A DNA stretch of 64,000 nucleotides from Robertkochia sediminum (GTDB lineage Bacteria; Bacteroidota; Bacteroidia; Flavobacteriales; Flavobacteriaceae). The DNA lies in assembly GCF_016786255.1 (NCBI RefSeq), contig NZ_JADMKT010000075.1:46840-110839 (forward strand), written 5' to 3'. Positions 53,185 through 63,031 of this stretch are shown here, in pieces (position 1 is the first letter of the stretch; each line of letters starts with the position of its first letter). Under the pieces are notes generated by a model. The model ran no database searches. It saw only the letters and a list, made by a program, of their open reading frames with translations, and was not told the DNA's origin. A program made the position numbers and the translations under genes.

Positions 53185-53541
53185 CAACAAGGAAACTCCG
53201 AATGCCATTCGCTTTTAAAACGCTCCAAAAAAACGCTCCCGATATCCTGTAACCAATTTTGATCGATGACGTCTAAGCCTTAAATCATCAATCAAAATCA
53301 AATAGATTAGCCTAAACTGGACGCTTTACTTCAAAGGTAAAACGATCCAAATAGCACTCCCTTGCTCATTTCCGGAAACGATTTTCAGAAAGGAAGCAAA
53401 AACGAGAAGGCACGACCAACCCTATGGTAATGGCTTTCACCATTTTCTCTGACCCCCGTCATTGCTGTATCCGGTAATTAAAGGTACATTAAAGAATTAA
53501 CCCTGAGGGGCATGCCTGCCTCTCTTCTAAAATATAGCGCC
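53185..53541. other. Spacer without recognised features
   Basis: These 357 bp lie between the DUF1810 gene and a small lipoprotein gene. Only open frames under 20 codons were found and no repeat, tRNA or hairpin with a T tract was recognised. Confidence 0.5.
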
Positions 53542-54024
53542 ATGAAAAAGTTCTTTTATCTTTTGTTCATTGCGGTAGCCGCATTGAACTTCTCCTGTAG
53601 TTCTGATGATGATGAAGGAGAAGCACTCACCAAAGACGGACCCTTTCCGATAAGTGAACTTACCGGAACCTGGGAGGCTACGAAAGCACAGTTTAGCGTA
53701 AGTACGAATTCGGTAGATGTGATCGCCGATGGCGGAACCGCAACCATGACCGTACAGGCCAATGGCCGGTTTACACTAACCATAGACCCCATAAACCGGG
53801 ATGCGTATAACGTTAGCGGAGAAATGTTCTGGGAAGAATGGCAGCAAACTTTTTATTTTGCCATTGTTTGGGCCGATGAACCCGGCGACTGGGACACCTA
53901 TGGTCATACCTACGACGGCACGACCTTTACCGTAAATGGTGGAGCCGATACCGGCGAATACGACTTTGATAATGACGGAGATTTCGAATCCTGTTCCGTA
54001 CATTTTATCTTTGATCGTACTTAA
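53542..54024 (+). CDS. Lipocalin-like lipoprotein
   Basis: About 160 residues are read from the ATG at 53542, which opens a lipoprotein signal ending LNFSCSSDDDEG (C18). The +2 region is acidic, as is common in surface-exposed Bacteroidota lipoproteins. The mature domain has ELTGTWEATKAQFSV and a series of strands (ATMTVQANGRFTLTI, GEMFWEEWQQTFYFAIVW), suggesting a lipocalin-like barrel. The acidic segment DFDNDGDFESC may bind calcium. The function is unknown. Confidence 0.75.
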   Translation: MKKFFYLLFIAVAALNFSCSSDDDEGEALTKDGPFPISELTGTWEATKAQFSVSTNSVDVIADGGTATMTVQANGRFTLTIDPINRDAYNVSGEMFWEEWQQTFYFAIVWADEPGDWDTYGHTYDGTTFTVNGGADTGEYDFDNDGDFESCSVHFIFDRT

Positions 54025-54210
54025 GCCTTCCCTGCTAATACCTGCTGCCTGTCCTGATGGACTGCCTAAACCATCACTCTTTCTTCAGCATCACCTCACG
54101 ATTTGTAACAATGTACTATCTTAGGGGTACTTTGACCGAAAAATCCTGAAGACCCCAACACCTAAATTGATTAAAGACCTTAGGGTGACATAACTAATAC
54201 GGTTATTAAG

Positions 54211-55095
54211 ATGACACACATCCTAAAAAACAACAACCTGGAAATACACGTTGACCGTCCGCTTGAAAACTATTGTTTTTCGCGTTTTGACCAAACCGGA
54301 AAAATTGTAAAAGTGAAATTCTGCGGCACACAGATTTCCGGAATAGAACGCACCGATGCTGAAGATGAAGATGTGATCGGGAAAGGATTTTACAATGAAT
54401 TCGGATTTGATTCGCCATTGGGTTTTGAGGAAGCGAAAGTTGGCGAATGGTTTCACAAGATCGGAGTGGGGTTATTGAAAAAGACCGATGCCGACTATAA
54501 ATTTGACATCCCCTACGAGATCGATCCCGCCGAATTCGAAACAGCGGTAAGTACAGACCGTATGATCATAAGCTGCACCGGAAAGGTGGTGAATGGGTAT
54601 GGATATGTTTTGAGAAAAGAGATCGCACTACAGCAAAGCGGATTTACGATCAACTATTCCCTCGAAAACACCGGAGTAAAACCCATCGTTACCGACGAAT
54701 ATGCGCACAACTTTACCGCCATCGATCAAGAGCTTACAGGACCGGACTACCATCTTACGTTTCCCTTTGACATACAACCGGATCTGTTCGATGAGCATGT
54801 CGACCCTGAACACAAAGTAAGTATAGGACCTCGTGACATCACCTTTAAAAACACACCTGAAGCCCCCTTCTTTTTCGGCTATCTGGCCGGCAACGAATTT
54901 GTTGACGCCTCATGGGAACTCTATAACCACAAGAGTGGAATAGGTATACGTGAAACCGGAAACTTCCCGGCCTATAAGGTGAATGTTTGGGGGTGGACTC
55001 ATGTGATCTGTCCGGAGCTCTTTTGCCCCATTCGGGTATTGCCCGGAGGTACTGCAAAATGGTCCAGAGCATATCAATTATTCAACGCTAGCTGA
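54211..55095 (+). CDS. Aldose-1-epimerase-like (galactose mutarotase superfamily) protein
   Basis: The protein has 294 residues with no signal peptide. It is a beta-sandwich with LENYCFSRFDQTGKIVKVKF, KGFYNEFGFDSPLGFEEA, TDEYAHNFTAID and WGWTHVICPELF. The conserved His of DEYAHNF and a late Glu/His are placed as in mutarotase-like proteins, although the exact catalytic pair is not certain. It may act on sugars released by secreted enzymes. No operon partner is obvious; the next gene is 31 bp downstream. Confidence 0.8.
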   Translation: MTHILKNNNLEIHVDRPLENYCFSRFDQTGKIVKVKFCGTQISGIERTDAEDEDVIGKGFYNEFGFDSPLGFEEAKVGEWFHKIGVGLLKKTDADYKFDIPYEIDPAEFETAVSTDRMIISCTGKVVNGYGYVLRKEIALQQSGFTINYSLENTGVKPIVTDEYAHNFTAIDQELTGPDYHLTFPFDIQPDLFDEHVDPEHKVSIGPRDITFKNTPEAPFFFGYLAGNEFVDASWELYNHKSGIGIRETGNFPAYKVNVWGWTHVICPELFCPIRVLPGGTAKWSRAYQLFNAS

Positions 55096-55126
55096 TCAAA
55101 AGAAGTTTATCATATATCGTGTCACG

Positions 55127-56095
55127 ATGAAAAAGATCATACAAGTAGGCCTATTCACTTTTTTAACAATGGCTTTTGCTCAGGACAAAGGACAACTACA
55201 TGAAAATGTCACCGAGAACTTCATTTTAAACTACAATTCTTCTAATTATTCCGACCTCTATCATATGCTCGATCCAGTGATGCAACAACTCGCTTCAGAG
55301 GCTCATTACACCAACCTGATAAAAACGGTAAGGTCAAATTTCGGGACGATAAAACAAATGGAAGTATCGGGTAAGTCAGGAACTGCATACCGCTATAAAA
55401 CTACATTTGAGAAAGGACTCATCAATATATTCATGGGTGTTGATGAGCATGGAAAGATCAGCAGTTTATTCATTCCCCGAAACGAGGAAGAATACACGTC
55501 CATACCGGAAAGAAACACTACGGCAATGATCTTTCCTTTTAAGGAGGAAGCCTTTGTGTACTGGGGCGGCGAGACCCTTGAACAGAATTATCACATGGAA
55601 GATCCCAACCAGCAATTTGCCTATGACATATTAATGGTTGCCGGCGGAGCCCCCTTTAAAGGTGACCCTACAATAAACGAGAGTTATCTCGTATTTGGTA
55701 AAGAACTCATGGCCCCTTGTGATGCCATCGTAGTCAAGGTGATCGATGGTATAGCCGATAATACCCCTGGAGAAGTGAATACCGAATCGCCTACCGGAAA
55801 TACGCTGATTCTACAAACGGCTTCCTATGAATACGTGTTGATGGGACATCTAAAAATGCATTCCATACAAGTCAGGGAAGGCGAACAGGTAAAAAAAGGC
55901 CAGGTCATCGCTCAATGCGGCAATTCTGGGAACACCACACAGGCACACCTGCATTTACAGTTACAAAACACACCCGACCTTTTCAATGCCCTTGGAGTCA
56001 AACTCTATTTCGAGGAGATCATGGTAAACGGCCAACTCAGAAAAGATCATATGCCCGTGAAAGAAGATCTTGTAAAAAATACCGGACCATACTAA
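55127..56095 (+). CDS. M23-type (LytM) peptidase-fold secreted protein
   Basis: The protein has 322 residues with a signal peptide (TMAFAQ). The N-terminal domain (about 25-125, FILNYNSSNYSDLYHMLDP) is a DUF3887/SnoaL-like fold. The C-terminal domain shows the M23 order: FGKELMAPCDAIVVKVIDG, YEYVLMGHLKMHSIQV, GEQVKKGQVIAQCGNSG and the metal motif AHLHLQL. The usual first ligands HxxxD at the domain start are not seen, so activity is doubtful. It is followed 12 bp later by a HExxH lipoprotein. Confidence 0.85.
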   Translation: MKKIIQVGLFTFLTMAFAQDKGQLHENVTENFILNYNSSNYSDLYHMLDPVMQQLASEAHYTNLIKTVRSNFGTIKQMEVSGKSGTAYRYKTTFEKGLINIFMGVDEHGKISSLFIPRNEEEYTSIPERNTTAMIFPFKEEAFVYWGGETLEQNYHMEDPNQQFAYDILMVAGGAPFKGDPTINESYLVFGKELMAPCDAIVVKVIDGIADNTPGEVNTESPTGNTLILQTASYEYVLMGHLKMHSIQVREGEQVKKGQVIAQCGNSGNTTQAHLHLQLQNTPDLFNALGVKLYFEEIMVNGQLRKDHMPVKEDLVKNTGPY

Positions 56096-56107
56096 ACAAG
56101 GAATTCT

Positions 56108-57187
56108 ATGAAAAATCTACTGTACATCTTATGCTTTTGCCTTACCTTCTCATGCCAACAGGCTCCAAAGAAAGACAAAGTCCATGAGGCCGACATAGAA
56201 AATCAAAACTATTGGAGACACCTCGATTATCTGATCCAACTTAAAAACGACGTTGCCAAAAAACACTGGCAGGAATTTGGAAAAAAGGACAACTATCAGC
56301 CTGTGGTGTACTATACTCATGAAGGGACCTATGTGCTACATCCGAACAAGCACATCCTGAGCATTACAGAAAATCAGAAGATGGATCCTTTAAAAAATGT
56401 GGAACGTATAAAGCTTTCTGCAAAATATACTGACACCCTTAACTTCAATTTTTCGACAAGCTATACCGATACCGATAGCACCTCCTTGCACTTTCGCGAA
56501 AATGTGTTGTACTTTCAGAGCTTTGATCTCACCAAAGACTTAATTGGAATTAAAGATCTGCAAGACTGGTCGATCATGGTGATCCACGAACTGTTTCATG
56601 GCTATCAGAGAGCCGTACCTCAATTTAAAGCCTATTACACCAACCTCGACATCCCGGGAGGTCCGGATGAATTTCTCGGAAAGTACCACAGTGAATTAGC
56701 ATGGTTCAAGGAAAGTATTCATCAGGAAAATGAGATCCTAAAAAGTATCTGGATCGATGACACCGACCTCATCTCTGGACTTAAAGCATACGATTCGTTG
56801 CGAACCATACGACTGGAGCGGATCAAAAATGAATTCGGGACCGACATCCGGGAGGCAGAAGATTACGAAATACTCATGGAAGGACACGCCCGGTATTTTG
56901 AATCCTTGTGTAAGCGATACTTGTCTGAACATACCAGTGACACCCATTTGCTCAGAGAAGAAGACCTGGCACTGATCACCAATATGTTCAAAGGCTATGA
57001 CATTAAACTGGATAAAGGATTATATGACATCTACAACGACCGCTATTATTACCAGTTGGGCTATAATATTTCCATGATCCTTGAAAAATACCTTCCGCAG
57101 TACAAGGAAACGATCTATACCAAAGAACACAACTTTAACAGTTACCTGGAAACCTTAAGTGCCCGGGAAGAAGCCACTGTTCCATAA
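56108..57187 (+). CDS. Lipoprotein with HExxH zinc-protease motif
   Basis: The protein has 359 residues with a lipoprotein signal ending at about C16 (LTFSCQQAP). VIHELFHGYQRAV supplies HExxH near residue 160. A later Glu-containing segment, YEILMEGHARYFESLC (about 259-274), is a good candidate for the third ligand. The rest is helical. It may be a cell-surface gluzincin; no named family is recognised. It is 12 bp downstream of the M23-like gene and probably in the same operon. Confidence 0.78.
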   Translation: MKNLLYILCFCLTFSCQQAPKKDKVHEADIENQNYWRHLDYLIQLKNDVAKKHWQEFGKKDNYQPVVYYTHEGTYVLHPNKHILSITENQKMDPLKNVERIKLSAKYTDTLNFNFSTSYTDTDSTSLHFRENVLYFQSFDLTKDLIGIKDLQDWSIMVIHELFHGYQRAVPQFKAYYTNLDIPGGPDEFLGKYHSELAWFKESIHQENEILKSIWIDDTDLISGLKAYDSLRTIRLERIKNEFGTDIREAEDYEILMEGHARYFESLCKRYLSEHTSDTHLLREEDLALITNMFKGYDIKLDKGLYDIYNDRYYYQLGYNISMILEKYLPQYKETIYTKEHNFNSYLETLSAREEATVP

Positions 57188-57345
57188 TCCGGAACCATCG
57201 TTTTACACCACTGCTCTTTTCCCGGAGAACGCTGCGTATTCAAAACCGTGCATTCAATCTCAAAAACACACCCAAACCTCTAAAAACAAAGGAGTTAAAA
57301 CGTTCGTTTTCGTATTTTTAAAAAACCAACCGAAAACTGATCCGC

Positions 57346-58059
57346 ATGAAGACCAGATTATTCTCCCTGTATACCCTCCTGTTCACTATTCTTATACACG
57401 CTCAAGCGCCGGTAGGGGCGTGGGAGGCCATCACCACCGATGAACAGGGGCTGGAGATACGTATGGTTGGGATCATCACTGAAAACCACTACCAGGTGCT
57501 GAGCCGTTACGAGGCCCAAAGCGGAAAGTTCATCGACACCAATGGCGGCCGTTGGTCTCTTGACGGGAACACCATGACAGAGATCGTGGAATTTGACAGT
57601 AGCCAAAATGAAAGGGTAGGCGACACCATAACATTTCAAGTGAAAGTCACTTCAGATACCTTCACGATCATTGAGGACAATTTTGAATTTCACCGTATAG
57701 ACGACGGAACAGATTCCCCATTGGCCGGGGCTTGGTTCTTTACCGGAAGAAAACGCAATGGGGAAATACAGACCCGTGATCCCAATCTTCCGAGGAGAAC
57801 CATGAAGATCCTCTCCAGCACCCGTTTTCAGTGGATCGCCTACAATACCGAAACCAAATCCTTTATGGGTACGGGAGGAGGCACCTATACGGCTAAGGAC
57901 GGCATATATACCGAAAACATCGAATTCTTTTCCCGTGATGATTCCCGTGTGGGTGCCCAACTGGAATTTCAATACGAGATCAAAGAAGGTAACTGGCACC
58001 ATTCCGGAAAGAACAGTAAGGGGGAGCCTTTATACGAGATCTGGACACGGGGCAACTAG
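57346..58059 (+). CDS. Secreted protein with two lipocalin-like repeats
   Basis: The protein has 237 residues with a signal peptide (LIHAQ). The mature part is an internal duplication of about 100 residues. GAWEAITT...GGRWSLDGNTMTEIVEFDSSQNERVGDTITFQ is matched by GAWFFTGR...GGGTYTAKDGIYTENIEFFSRDDSRVGAQLEFQ (aligned blocks MTEIVEF/YTENIEF and ERVGDTI/SRVGAQL). Similar small beta-proteins are common in Bacteroidota, with unknown function. The upstream spacer has an ATTTTTAAAAAA stretch but no clear promoter box. Confidence 0.75.
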   Translation: MKTRLFSLYTLLFTILIHAQAPVGAWEAITTDEQGLEIRMVGIITENHYQVLSRYEAQSGKFIDTNGGRWSLDGNTMTEIVEFDSSQNERVGDTITFQVKVTSDTFTIIEDNFEFHRIDDGTDSPLAGAWFFTGRKRNGEIQTRDPNLPRRTMKILSSTRFQWIAYNTETKSFMGTGGGTYTAKDGIYTENIEFFSRDDSRVGAQLEFQYEIKEGNWHHSGKNSKGEPLYEIWTRGN

Positions 58060-58070
58060 AGACTAACTGC

Positions 58071-58110
58071 CCCCTTTACCCCTTTACCCCTTTACCCCTT
58101 TACCCCTTTA
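58071..58110. repeat. Octamer microsatellite CCCCTTTA, five copies
   Basis: Five perfect copies of CCCCTTTA lie in the short spacer upstream of pncB, then degenerate units (CCCGCTTACC, TGCCTACC) reach almost to the start codon. Confidence 0.92.
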
Positions 58111-58161
58111 CCCGCTTACCTGCCTACCTAACTACTAACCATTAACCGTTAACCAAAAAAT

Positions 58162-59568
58162 ATGTTTCCATCTACATTTAACTACACCGACCTCTACCAG
58201 CTCACCATGGGGCAATCGCATTTTCTCAACGGAAACAAGGACAAAACAGTAGTCTTTGATTATTTCTTCCGAAGGCTACCTTTTAAGGGGGGGTATGCCG
58301 TATTTGCGGGATTACATGAACTTCTTGAAGAACTACCGTTTATTTCCTTTACAACAGATGACCTGGAGTACCTGGAAGAACAAGGCTTTCACAAGGACTT
58401 TCTGGAATACCTCTCCCAGTTTCGCTTTCGCGGTAATATCTACAGTGTGGAAGAGGGCGACCTCATTTTCCCCAACAGTCCGATACTCATGGTCGAGGCC
58501 ACAGTGATCGAAGCCCACCTTTTAGAAACCATGCTCCTCAACCTCCTCAACTTTCAAAGTCTGGTAGCCACCAAGGCACGACGCATCAGGGATGTGTCCA
58601 ATGGAAAGACCATTCTTGAACTCGGACTGCGCAGAGCCCAGGGGCTGGGTGGTCATCATGCCGCTAAGGCTGCCTATTTGGGCGGATGTGACGGGACCAG
58701 TAATGTGCTGGCTTCCGACCTTTTTAACATCCCCGTTTCAGGCTCCATGGCCCATGCCTATATTCAAAGCTACGAGCAGGAGATCGATGCCTTCAGGGCC
58801 TTTGCGAATACCAATCCAAACAATTGCATTTTGCTCATCGATACCTACAATACACTGGAGCAAGGCTTACCGAATGCCATAACAGTAGCCCGGGAATTAG
58901 AGGAACATGGCCATCGCCTGCGCGCCATCCGATTAGACAGTGGTGATCTGGGATACCTCTCCAAAGCCTGCCGAAAAATGCTGGACGATGCCGGCCTCCC
59001 CTATGTCAAGATCGCGGCCTCCAACCAGATCGATGAGCACATTGTTAAGAGTCTGGAAGAACAAGAAGCGCCTATCGATATATACGGAGTAGGCACATCC
59101 CTGGTCACCGGAAAACCGGATGCCGCCCTCGATGGGGTGTATAAGATGAGCGTATTTGAAGGCGCTCCCCGAATGAAACTCTCCGAAACCCTGGTCAAGA
59201 CCAGTCTACCCTTTAAAAAGCAAGTTTATCGGGCGTTTAAGGACAACCAACAAATGGCGGGTATCGATTGTATAAGCCTTTATGCCGAAGAGGCTCCCGA
59301 CCGTATGTTCCATCCTTTCGAACCCCATCGCAACCTGGATCTCAGCCCTTACGAGCTCAGGCCCATGTTACATCCGGTAATGATGAAGGGAAAACCGGTG
59401 AACCGATCGGGCACCCACCTGGCGGAGATCAGAAACCGCAGTATCGAAATATTTGAGTCACTCCCCCCGGAGTACCGCCGGTTCGATTTTCCGCATGAAT
59501 ATAAAACAGGTATTAGTGCTAAGCTTATGGAGGGACGAGACACCCTGCTCAATCGGGTACGGAAGTAA
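58162..59568 (+). CDS. pncB: Nicotinate phosphoribosyltransferase
   Basis: The protein has 468 residues, normal for the family. It starts NYTDLYQLTMGQSHF and carries FRGNIYSVEEGDLIFPNSPIL and the active-site block VSGSMAHAY, where H198 is the autophosphorylated histidine. It also has AIRLDSGDLGYLSKACRKML and YGVGTSLVTGKPDAALDGVYK. It converts nicotinate, PRPP and ATP to nicotinate mononucleotide in NAD salvage. It is cytoplasmic. A CCCCTTTA microsatellite lies directly upstream and could affect expression if its length varies. Confidence 0.96.
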   Translation: MFPSTFNYTDLYQLTMGQSHFLNGNKDKTVVFDYFFRRLPFKGGYAVFAGLHELLEELPFISFTTDDLEYLEEQGFHKDFLEYLSQFRFRGNIYSVEEGDLIFPNSPILMVEATVIEAHLLETMLLNLLNFQSLVATKARRIRDVSNGKTILELGLRRAQGLGGHHAAKAAYLGGCDGTSNVLASDLFNIPVSGSMAHAYIQSYEQEIDAFRAFANTNPNNCILLIDTYNTLEQGLPNAITVARELEEHGHRLRAIRLDSGDLGYLSKACRKMLDDAGLPYVKIAASNQIDEHIVKSLEEQEAPIDIYGVGTSLVTGKPDAALDGVYKMSVFEGAPRMKLSETLVKTSLPFKKQVYRAFKDNQQMAGIDCISLYAEEAPDRMFHPFEPHRNLDLSPYELRPMLHPVMMKGKPVNRSGTHLAEIRNRSIEIFESLPPEYRRFDFPHEYKTGISAKLMEGRDTLLNRVRK

Positions 59569-59765
59569 CAGGAATACCTGGCATCGTATAAACCTTAACT
59601 TCACGTTATTAAAATTAAGATTATTCGTATTTTTAGTAGTGCAAAGTCATTTGACCTGTGCAACCGTTGTTACAGCCTTTGGGACCTCAACACCTTATCT
59701 TTAACACCAACCGCAGATCAGGGGCAAGTGCTCCGGGAATGAATTGCAGTGTATTTAAAATTGAT

Positions 59766-60035
59766 ATGGAATCGAAACGAAAACTTCCTGCTACAGACAT
59801 CCTTGCCCTTGATCGCACGCGCCTGGCCAATGAACGAACCTTTTTAGCGTATTTCAGAACCTTTATCGTATTGCTGAGTTCCGGGCTGGCCGTGATCAAA
59901 CTCGATGTTTTGAGCGATATCAAATGGATCGGCTGGGCACTGGTCGTTATTGGCCCTGCCATGTTACTTATAGGGATCATTCGCTTTTTCTATGTCAAAC
60001 GTCATCTGAAAAAAGTTTTCAATTATGAACTCTAA
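59766..60035 (+). CDS. DUF202 membrane protein
   Basis: About 89 residues are read from the ATG at 59766 (MESKRKLPATD). The DUF202 signature DRTRLANERTFLAYFRTFIVLLSSGLAV begins near residue 15 (key LANERTFLAY.RT), with a second helix following (WIGWALVVIGPAMLLIGIIRFF). The function is unknown. Its end overlaps the start of the heme lipoprotein gene by 11 bp, indicating coupling. Confidence 0.88.
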   Translation: MESKRKLPATDILALDRTRLANERTFLAYFRTFIVLLSSGLAVIKLDVLSDIKWIGWALVVIGPAMLLIGIIRFFYVKRHLKKVFNYEL

Positions 60036-60627
60036 AGGCTTCTTACTCGTCATATTGCTTTTTACACTTAATTCGTGTAAAGAAAATACCGATCCACAGC
60101 AAAAAGTGCAACCTGCAGAACAAGCTATAGATACCCGGGAATACCTTAAAAAGGGACAACAGATCGCTATGCAAACCCAGCAAGTCCTGGGTACCACACT
60201 GAAGCAAAAGATCGCCGAAGGAGGCCCCGAAAATGCCATTGCCTTTTGTAACCTCCGGGCCCTGCCCATAACAGACAGCCTGGCCAAGGTGCACCATGCA
60301 AGAATTCGCCGGGTGACCAATAAAACCCGAAACGGGGTGAATCGTGCAAACAGCGAAGCCCTTTCGATAATGAAACGCTATAAAGATCAACTCGAAAAGG
60401 GAGAAACACTGGAGGGAGTGGTGTATGTGAAAAACGATCATATCCAAACCTATTATCCCATCATGACCGCCCACCTGTGTATGCAATGTCATGGCATCCC
60501 GGTAACCGATATCAAGGCCGGAACCATGAGTAGCATCCTGGAACGTTATCCTGCCGACAGGGCCAAAGGGTATACCCCCGGGGAACTGAGAGGCCTTTGG
60601 AGTATTCAATTTGAAAAACAACCATAA
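60025..60627 (+). CDS. DUF3365 (Tll0287-like) c-type heme lipoprotein
   Basis: The protein has 200 residues with a lipoprotein signal ending at C14 (LNSCKEN). The mature domain has the Tll0287-like layout: EYLKKGQQIAMQTQQVLGTTLKQ, AIAFCNLRALPITDSLA, NKTRNGVNRANSEAL and the heme-binding CMQCH in AHLCMQCHGIPV, ending YTPGELRGLWSIQF. Such domains are predicted to sense redox state or gases. It is coupled to the DUF202 gene (11-bp overlap), and the racemase gene follows after 16 bp. Confidence 0.9.
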   Translation: MNSKGFLLVILLFTLNSCKENTDPQQKVQPAEQAIDTREYLKKGQQIAMQTQQVLGTTLKQKIAEGGPENAIAFCNLRALPITDSLAKVHHARIRRVTNKTRNGVNRANSEALSIMKRYKDQLEKGETLEGVVYVKNDHIQTYYPIMTAHLCMQCHGIPVTDIKAGTMSSILERYPADRAKGYTPGELRGLWSIQFEKQP

Positions 60628-60643
60628 TAAGCCGCTTTAGCCT

Positions 60644-61330
60644 ATGAAAACCCTTGGACTCATCGGAGGCACTTCCTGGTACTCCACAGTAGAATACTAC
60701 AAGCTTATTAACGAGATGGTAGCTGCCGAACTGGGAAGCCAGGCCAATCCCGAACTCATTATTTACAGCATTAATATCGAGATCATGCGTTCCCAGGATT
60801 GGGATCGCATTAATGAGAAATACTTGGAAGTGGCCAAACGGTTGCAGGCTGCAGGAGCCGAAGGTATCCTGATCTGCGCCAACACCCCTCATAAGGTATT
60901 CAAATACGTGCAACCCAGGATCGATATCCCAATACTTCACATTGCAAGTGCCACCGGAAAAGAAGCCGCCAAACACGGCCTGAAGACCCTGGGCCTTCTC
61001 GGCAACAAACCCACCATGACCCTGGGGTATATTCCCGAGGTTCTTGAAGAGGAATTTGGCATCAATACCATCATTCCCGAACACGGCGGCAGCATTGCTA
61101 AATCCCACTATTTTATTAGCAAGGAGCTCACCCGCGGGGAATTCACCGAAAAAGCAAAGGCATTCTACCTCGAACAGATCCGGGCGCTAAAAGAACGAGG
61201 CGCCGATGGGATCATTCTGGGATGTACTGAGCTCCCCATTTTACTGGAAGATGTAAAGGCCGACATCCCCCTACTAAAGACCACCGACCTGCATGCGCAA
61301 ATGGCAGCGGAGTTTATTTTGGGAGAATAG
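60644..61330 (+). CDS. Aspartate/glutamate racemase family protein
   Basis: The protein has 228 residues. It starts KTLGLIGGTSWYSTVEYYKLIN. The two catalytic cysteines are in ICANTPHK (about C85) and LGCTELPIL (about C192), as in YgeA-like racemases. The expected substrate is L/D-aspartate or a similar amino acid, but related enzymes vary. It is cytoplasmic. It lies 16 bp after the heme lipoprotein gene and is possibly in the same transcript. Confidence 0.92.
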   Translation: MKTLGLIGGTSWYSTVEYYKLINEMVAAELGSQANPELIIYSINIEIMRSQDWDRINEKYLEVAKRLQAAGAEGILICANTPHKVFKYVQPRIDIPILHIASATGKEAAKHGLKTLGLLGNKPTMTLGYIPEVLEEEFGINTIIPEHGGSIAKSHYFISKELTRGEFTEKAKAFYLEQIRALKERGADGIILGCTELPILLEDVKADIPLLKTTDLHAQMAAEFILGE

Positions 61331-61372
61331 GTGAAGCGTCTTTGTTCTTTACTCTTGGTTCTACCGTCTCCT

Positions 61373-63031
61373 TTAGAATTGGAAATAAATAAACGGCTGG
61401 AAGTCTGACGAGAACGCCTGGTAGCACAATACCCCTACCACCGCAACGGCCATGACCTTAACAGGCATCGGACTGCGCCCGTACAAGCCTTCCAATCCGT
61501 CTTTGGTTGCTTGTGGCAGCCAGTGGGTGATATACCCAATAAGCATCACCCAGAATACGGCGCTATAGGCAGAGAGTACTTCTCCGGCTCCGGCCCAGTC
61601 CATATTGTTCCAGATCTGATCGTAGAGCTTTCCGATCTGCTCCATGCTCTCTCCACGGAAGTAGATACGGGTAAAGGTGATAAAGATAAAGGTCACCAGG
61701 ATCTTCCAGGCGTGTACAAGCCAACCGGTCTTGTTTTCCCACGGACTCACCTTTCGCCAGAACTTATATACTACGATCCCCAGGCCATTGAGTCCGCCCC
61801 AGATCACGAATTTCCAGGATGCCCCGTGCCAGAGTCCGCCAATAAGCATGGTGAGCATGAGGTTGATATTGGTATTGATATGGTTCTTGATGGTGGGCGA
61901 ATACATGGCTCCGAAGACCGCCGCCCCTACAAGGGATGGGATAATGATGTAGGTATACACACTACCAAAGGCCAGCATGACCCCAAGGAGAATAATCCCC
62001 AGGATGATATAGGAGGCCTTGGTTCCCTGCCGGTTCCCTCCCAGTGGGATATACAAGTAATCCCGCAACCAGGTCGAAAGGGAAATGTGCCAGCGTTTCC
62101 AGAAATTTCCGCAGTTCTCGGCCTTATAGGGGGAGTTAAAGTTGGTGGGCAGTTTATAGCCCATAAGCAGGGCCAGGCCGATGGCGATATCGGTATACCC
62201 CGAGAAATCCCCATAGATCTGCAGGGAGTACCCGATCATAGCCATGATATTGGCAAACCCGGAATACATATCGGGAGCATCGAACACCCGATCCAGGAAA
62301 TGCATGGCGATAAAATCGGCAAAGATCATTTTCTTGATGAGGCCTTTTAGTATCATAAAGCTTCCCCGGTTAAAATCATCTTTGGTGATCACGGTAGGCT
62401 TATCGATCTGGGGCACGAAGTTCTCTGCCCTTACAATAGGTCCCGCCACCAGCTGGGGGAAGAAACTCACATAGAATCCGAAATCGAGGATCGAAGCAAG
62501 AGGCTTCACCTTGCGGCGATAGATATCTACACTGTAGCTAATCGTTTGGAAGGTAAAGAAGGAGATCCCCACGGGAAGAATGATCTTATCGACCGTAAAA
62601 TAGTTCACCGTGGTAAAGCTGTTACTCCATTGAGCCAGCCAGTTAAGCACCTCGTAATCGGTCTTGAACAGGTAATTAAAAGAATCGGTAAAGAAATACG
62701 CGTATTTAAAATAGGACAGCGTACTCAGGTTGATGATCACACTTAGTGTAACCAGCACCTTTCGTCTTAGCGGATCATCGCTTCGGTAGATCCCACGGCC
62801 TATAAAGAAATCGACCACAGTAGAAAAGATGAGCAAGCCCACGAACATCCCGCTGGTCTTGTAATAGAAGAACAGGGAGATCAGGAAGAGGTAGAGGTTT
62901 CGTACCCGTATCTTTTTGTACAGCAGGGAAAATATGAGGTAGATCACCCCGAAGAAGATCCAGAAATTGGCTTGGGTAAAGATGAGGGGGAAATCTTCTG
63001 TAAACGTAAAAATATCTTTTATTCTATTCAC
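61373..63031 (-). CDS. MBOAT-family O-acyltransferase
   Basis: The protein has 552 residues and about 11-12 transmembrane helices. The AlgI/DltB-type core is seen: PVGISFFTFQTISYSVDIYRR, FFPQLVAGPIVRAENFVPQ, WKRWHISLSTWLRDYLYIPLGGNRQG with H315, and GLWHGASWKFVIWGGLNG with the catalytic-type H402. Such enzymes carry acyl groups across the membrane to exported polysaccharides or lipids. The start overlaps the SGNH gene upstream by 8 bp; the two probably work as an AlgI/AlgJ-like acylation pair. Confidence 0.94.
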   Translation of the reverse strand: MNRIKDIFTFTEDFPLIFTQANFWIFFGVIYLIFSLLYKKIRVRNLYLFLISLFFYYKTSGMFVGLLIFSTVVDFFIGRGIYRSDDPLRRKVLVTLSVIINLSTLSYFKYAYFFTDSFNYLFKTDYEVLNWLAQWSNSFTTVNYFTVDKIILPVGISFFTFQTISYSVDIYRRKVKPLASILDFGFYVSFFPQLVAGPIVRAENFVPQIDKPTVITKDDFNRGSFMILKGLIKKMIFADFIAMHFLDRVFDAPDMYSGFANIMAMIGYSLQIYGDFSGYTDIAIGLALLMGYKLPTNFNSPYKAENCGNFWKRWHISLSTWLRDYLYIPLGGNRQGTKASYIILGIILLGVMLAFGSVYTYIIIPSLVGAAVFGAMYSPTIKNHINTNINLMLTMLIGGLWHGASWKFVIWGGLNGLGIVVYKFWRKVSPWENKTGWLVHAWKILVTFIFITFTRIYFRGESMEQIGKLYDQIWNNMDWAGAGEVLSAYSAVFWVMLIGYITHWLPQATKDGLEGLYGRSPMPVKVMAVAVVGVLCYQAFSSDFQPFIYFQF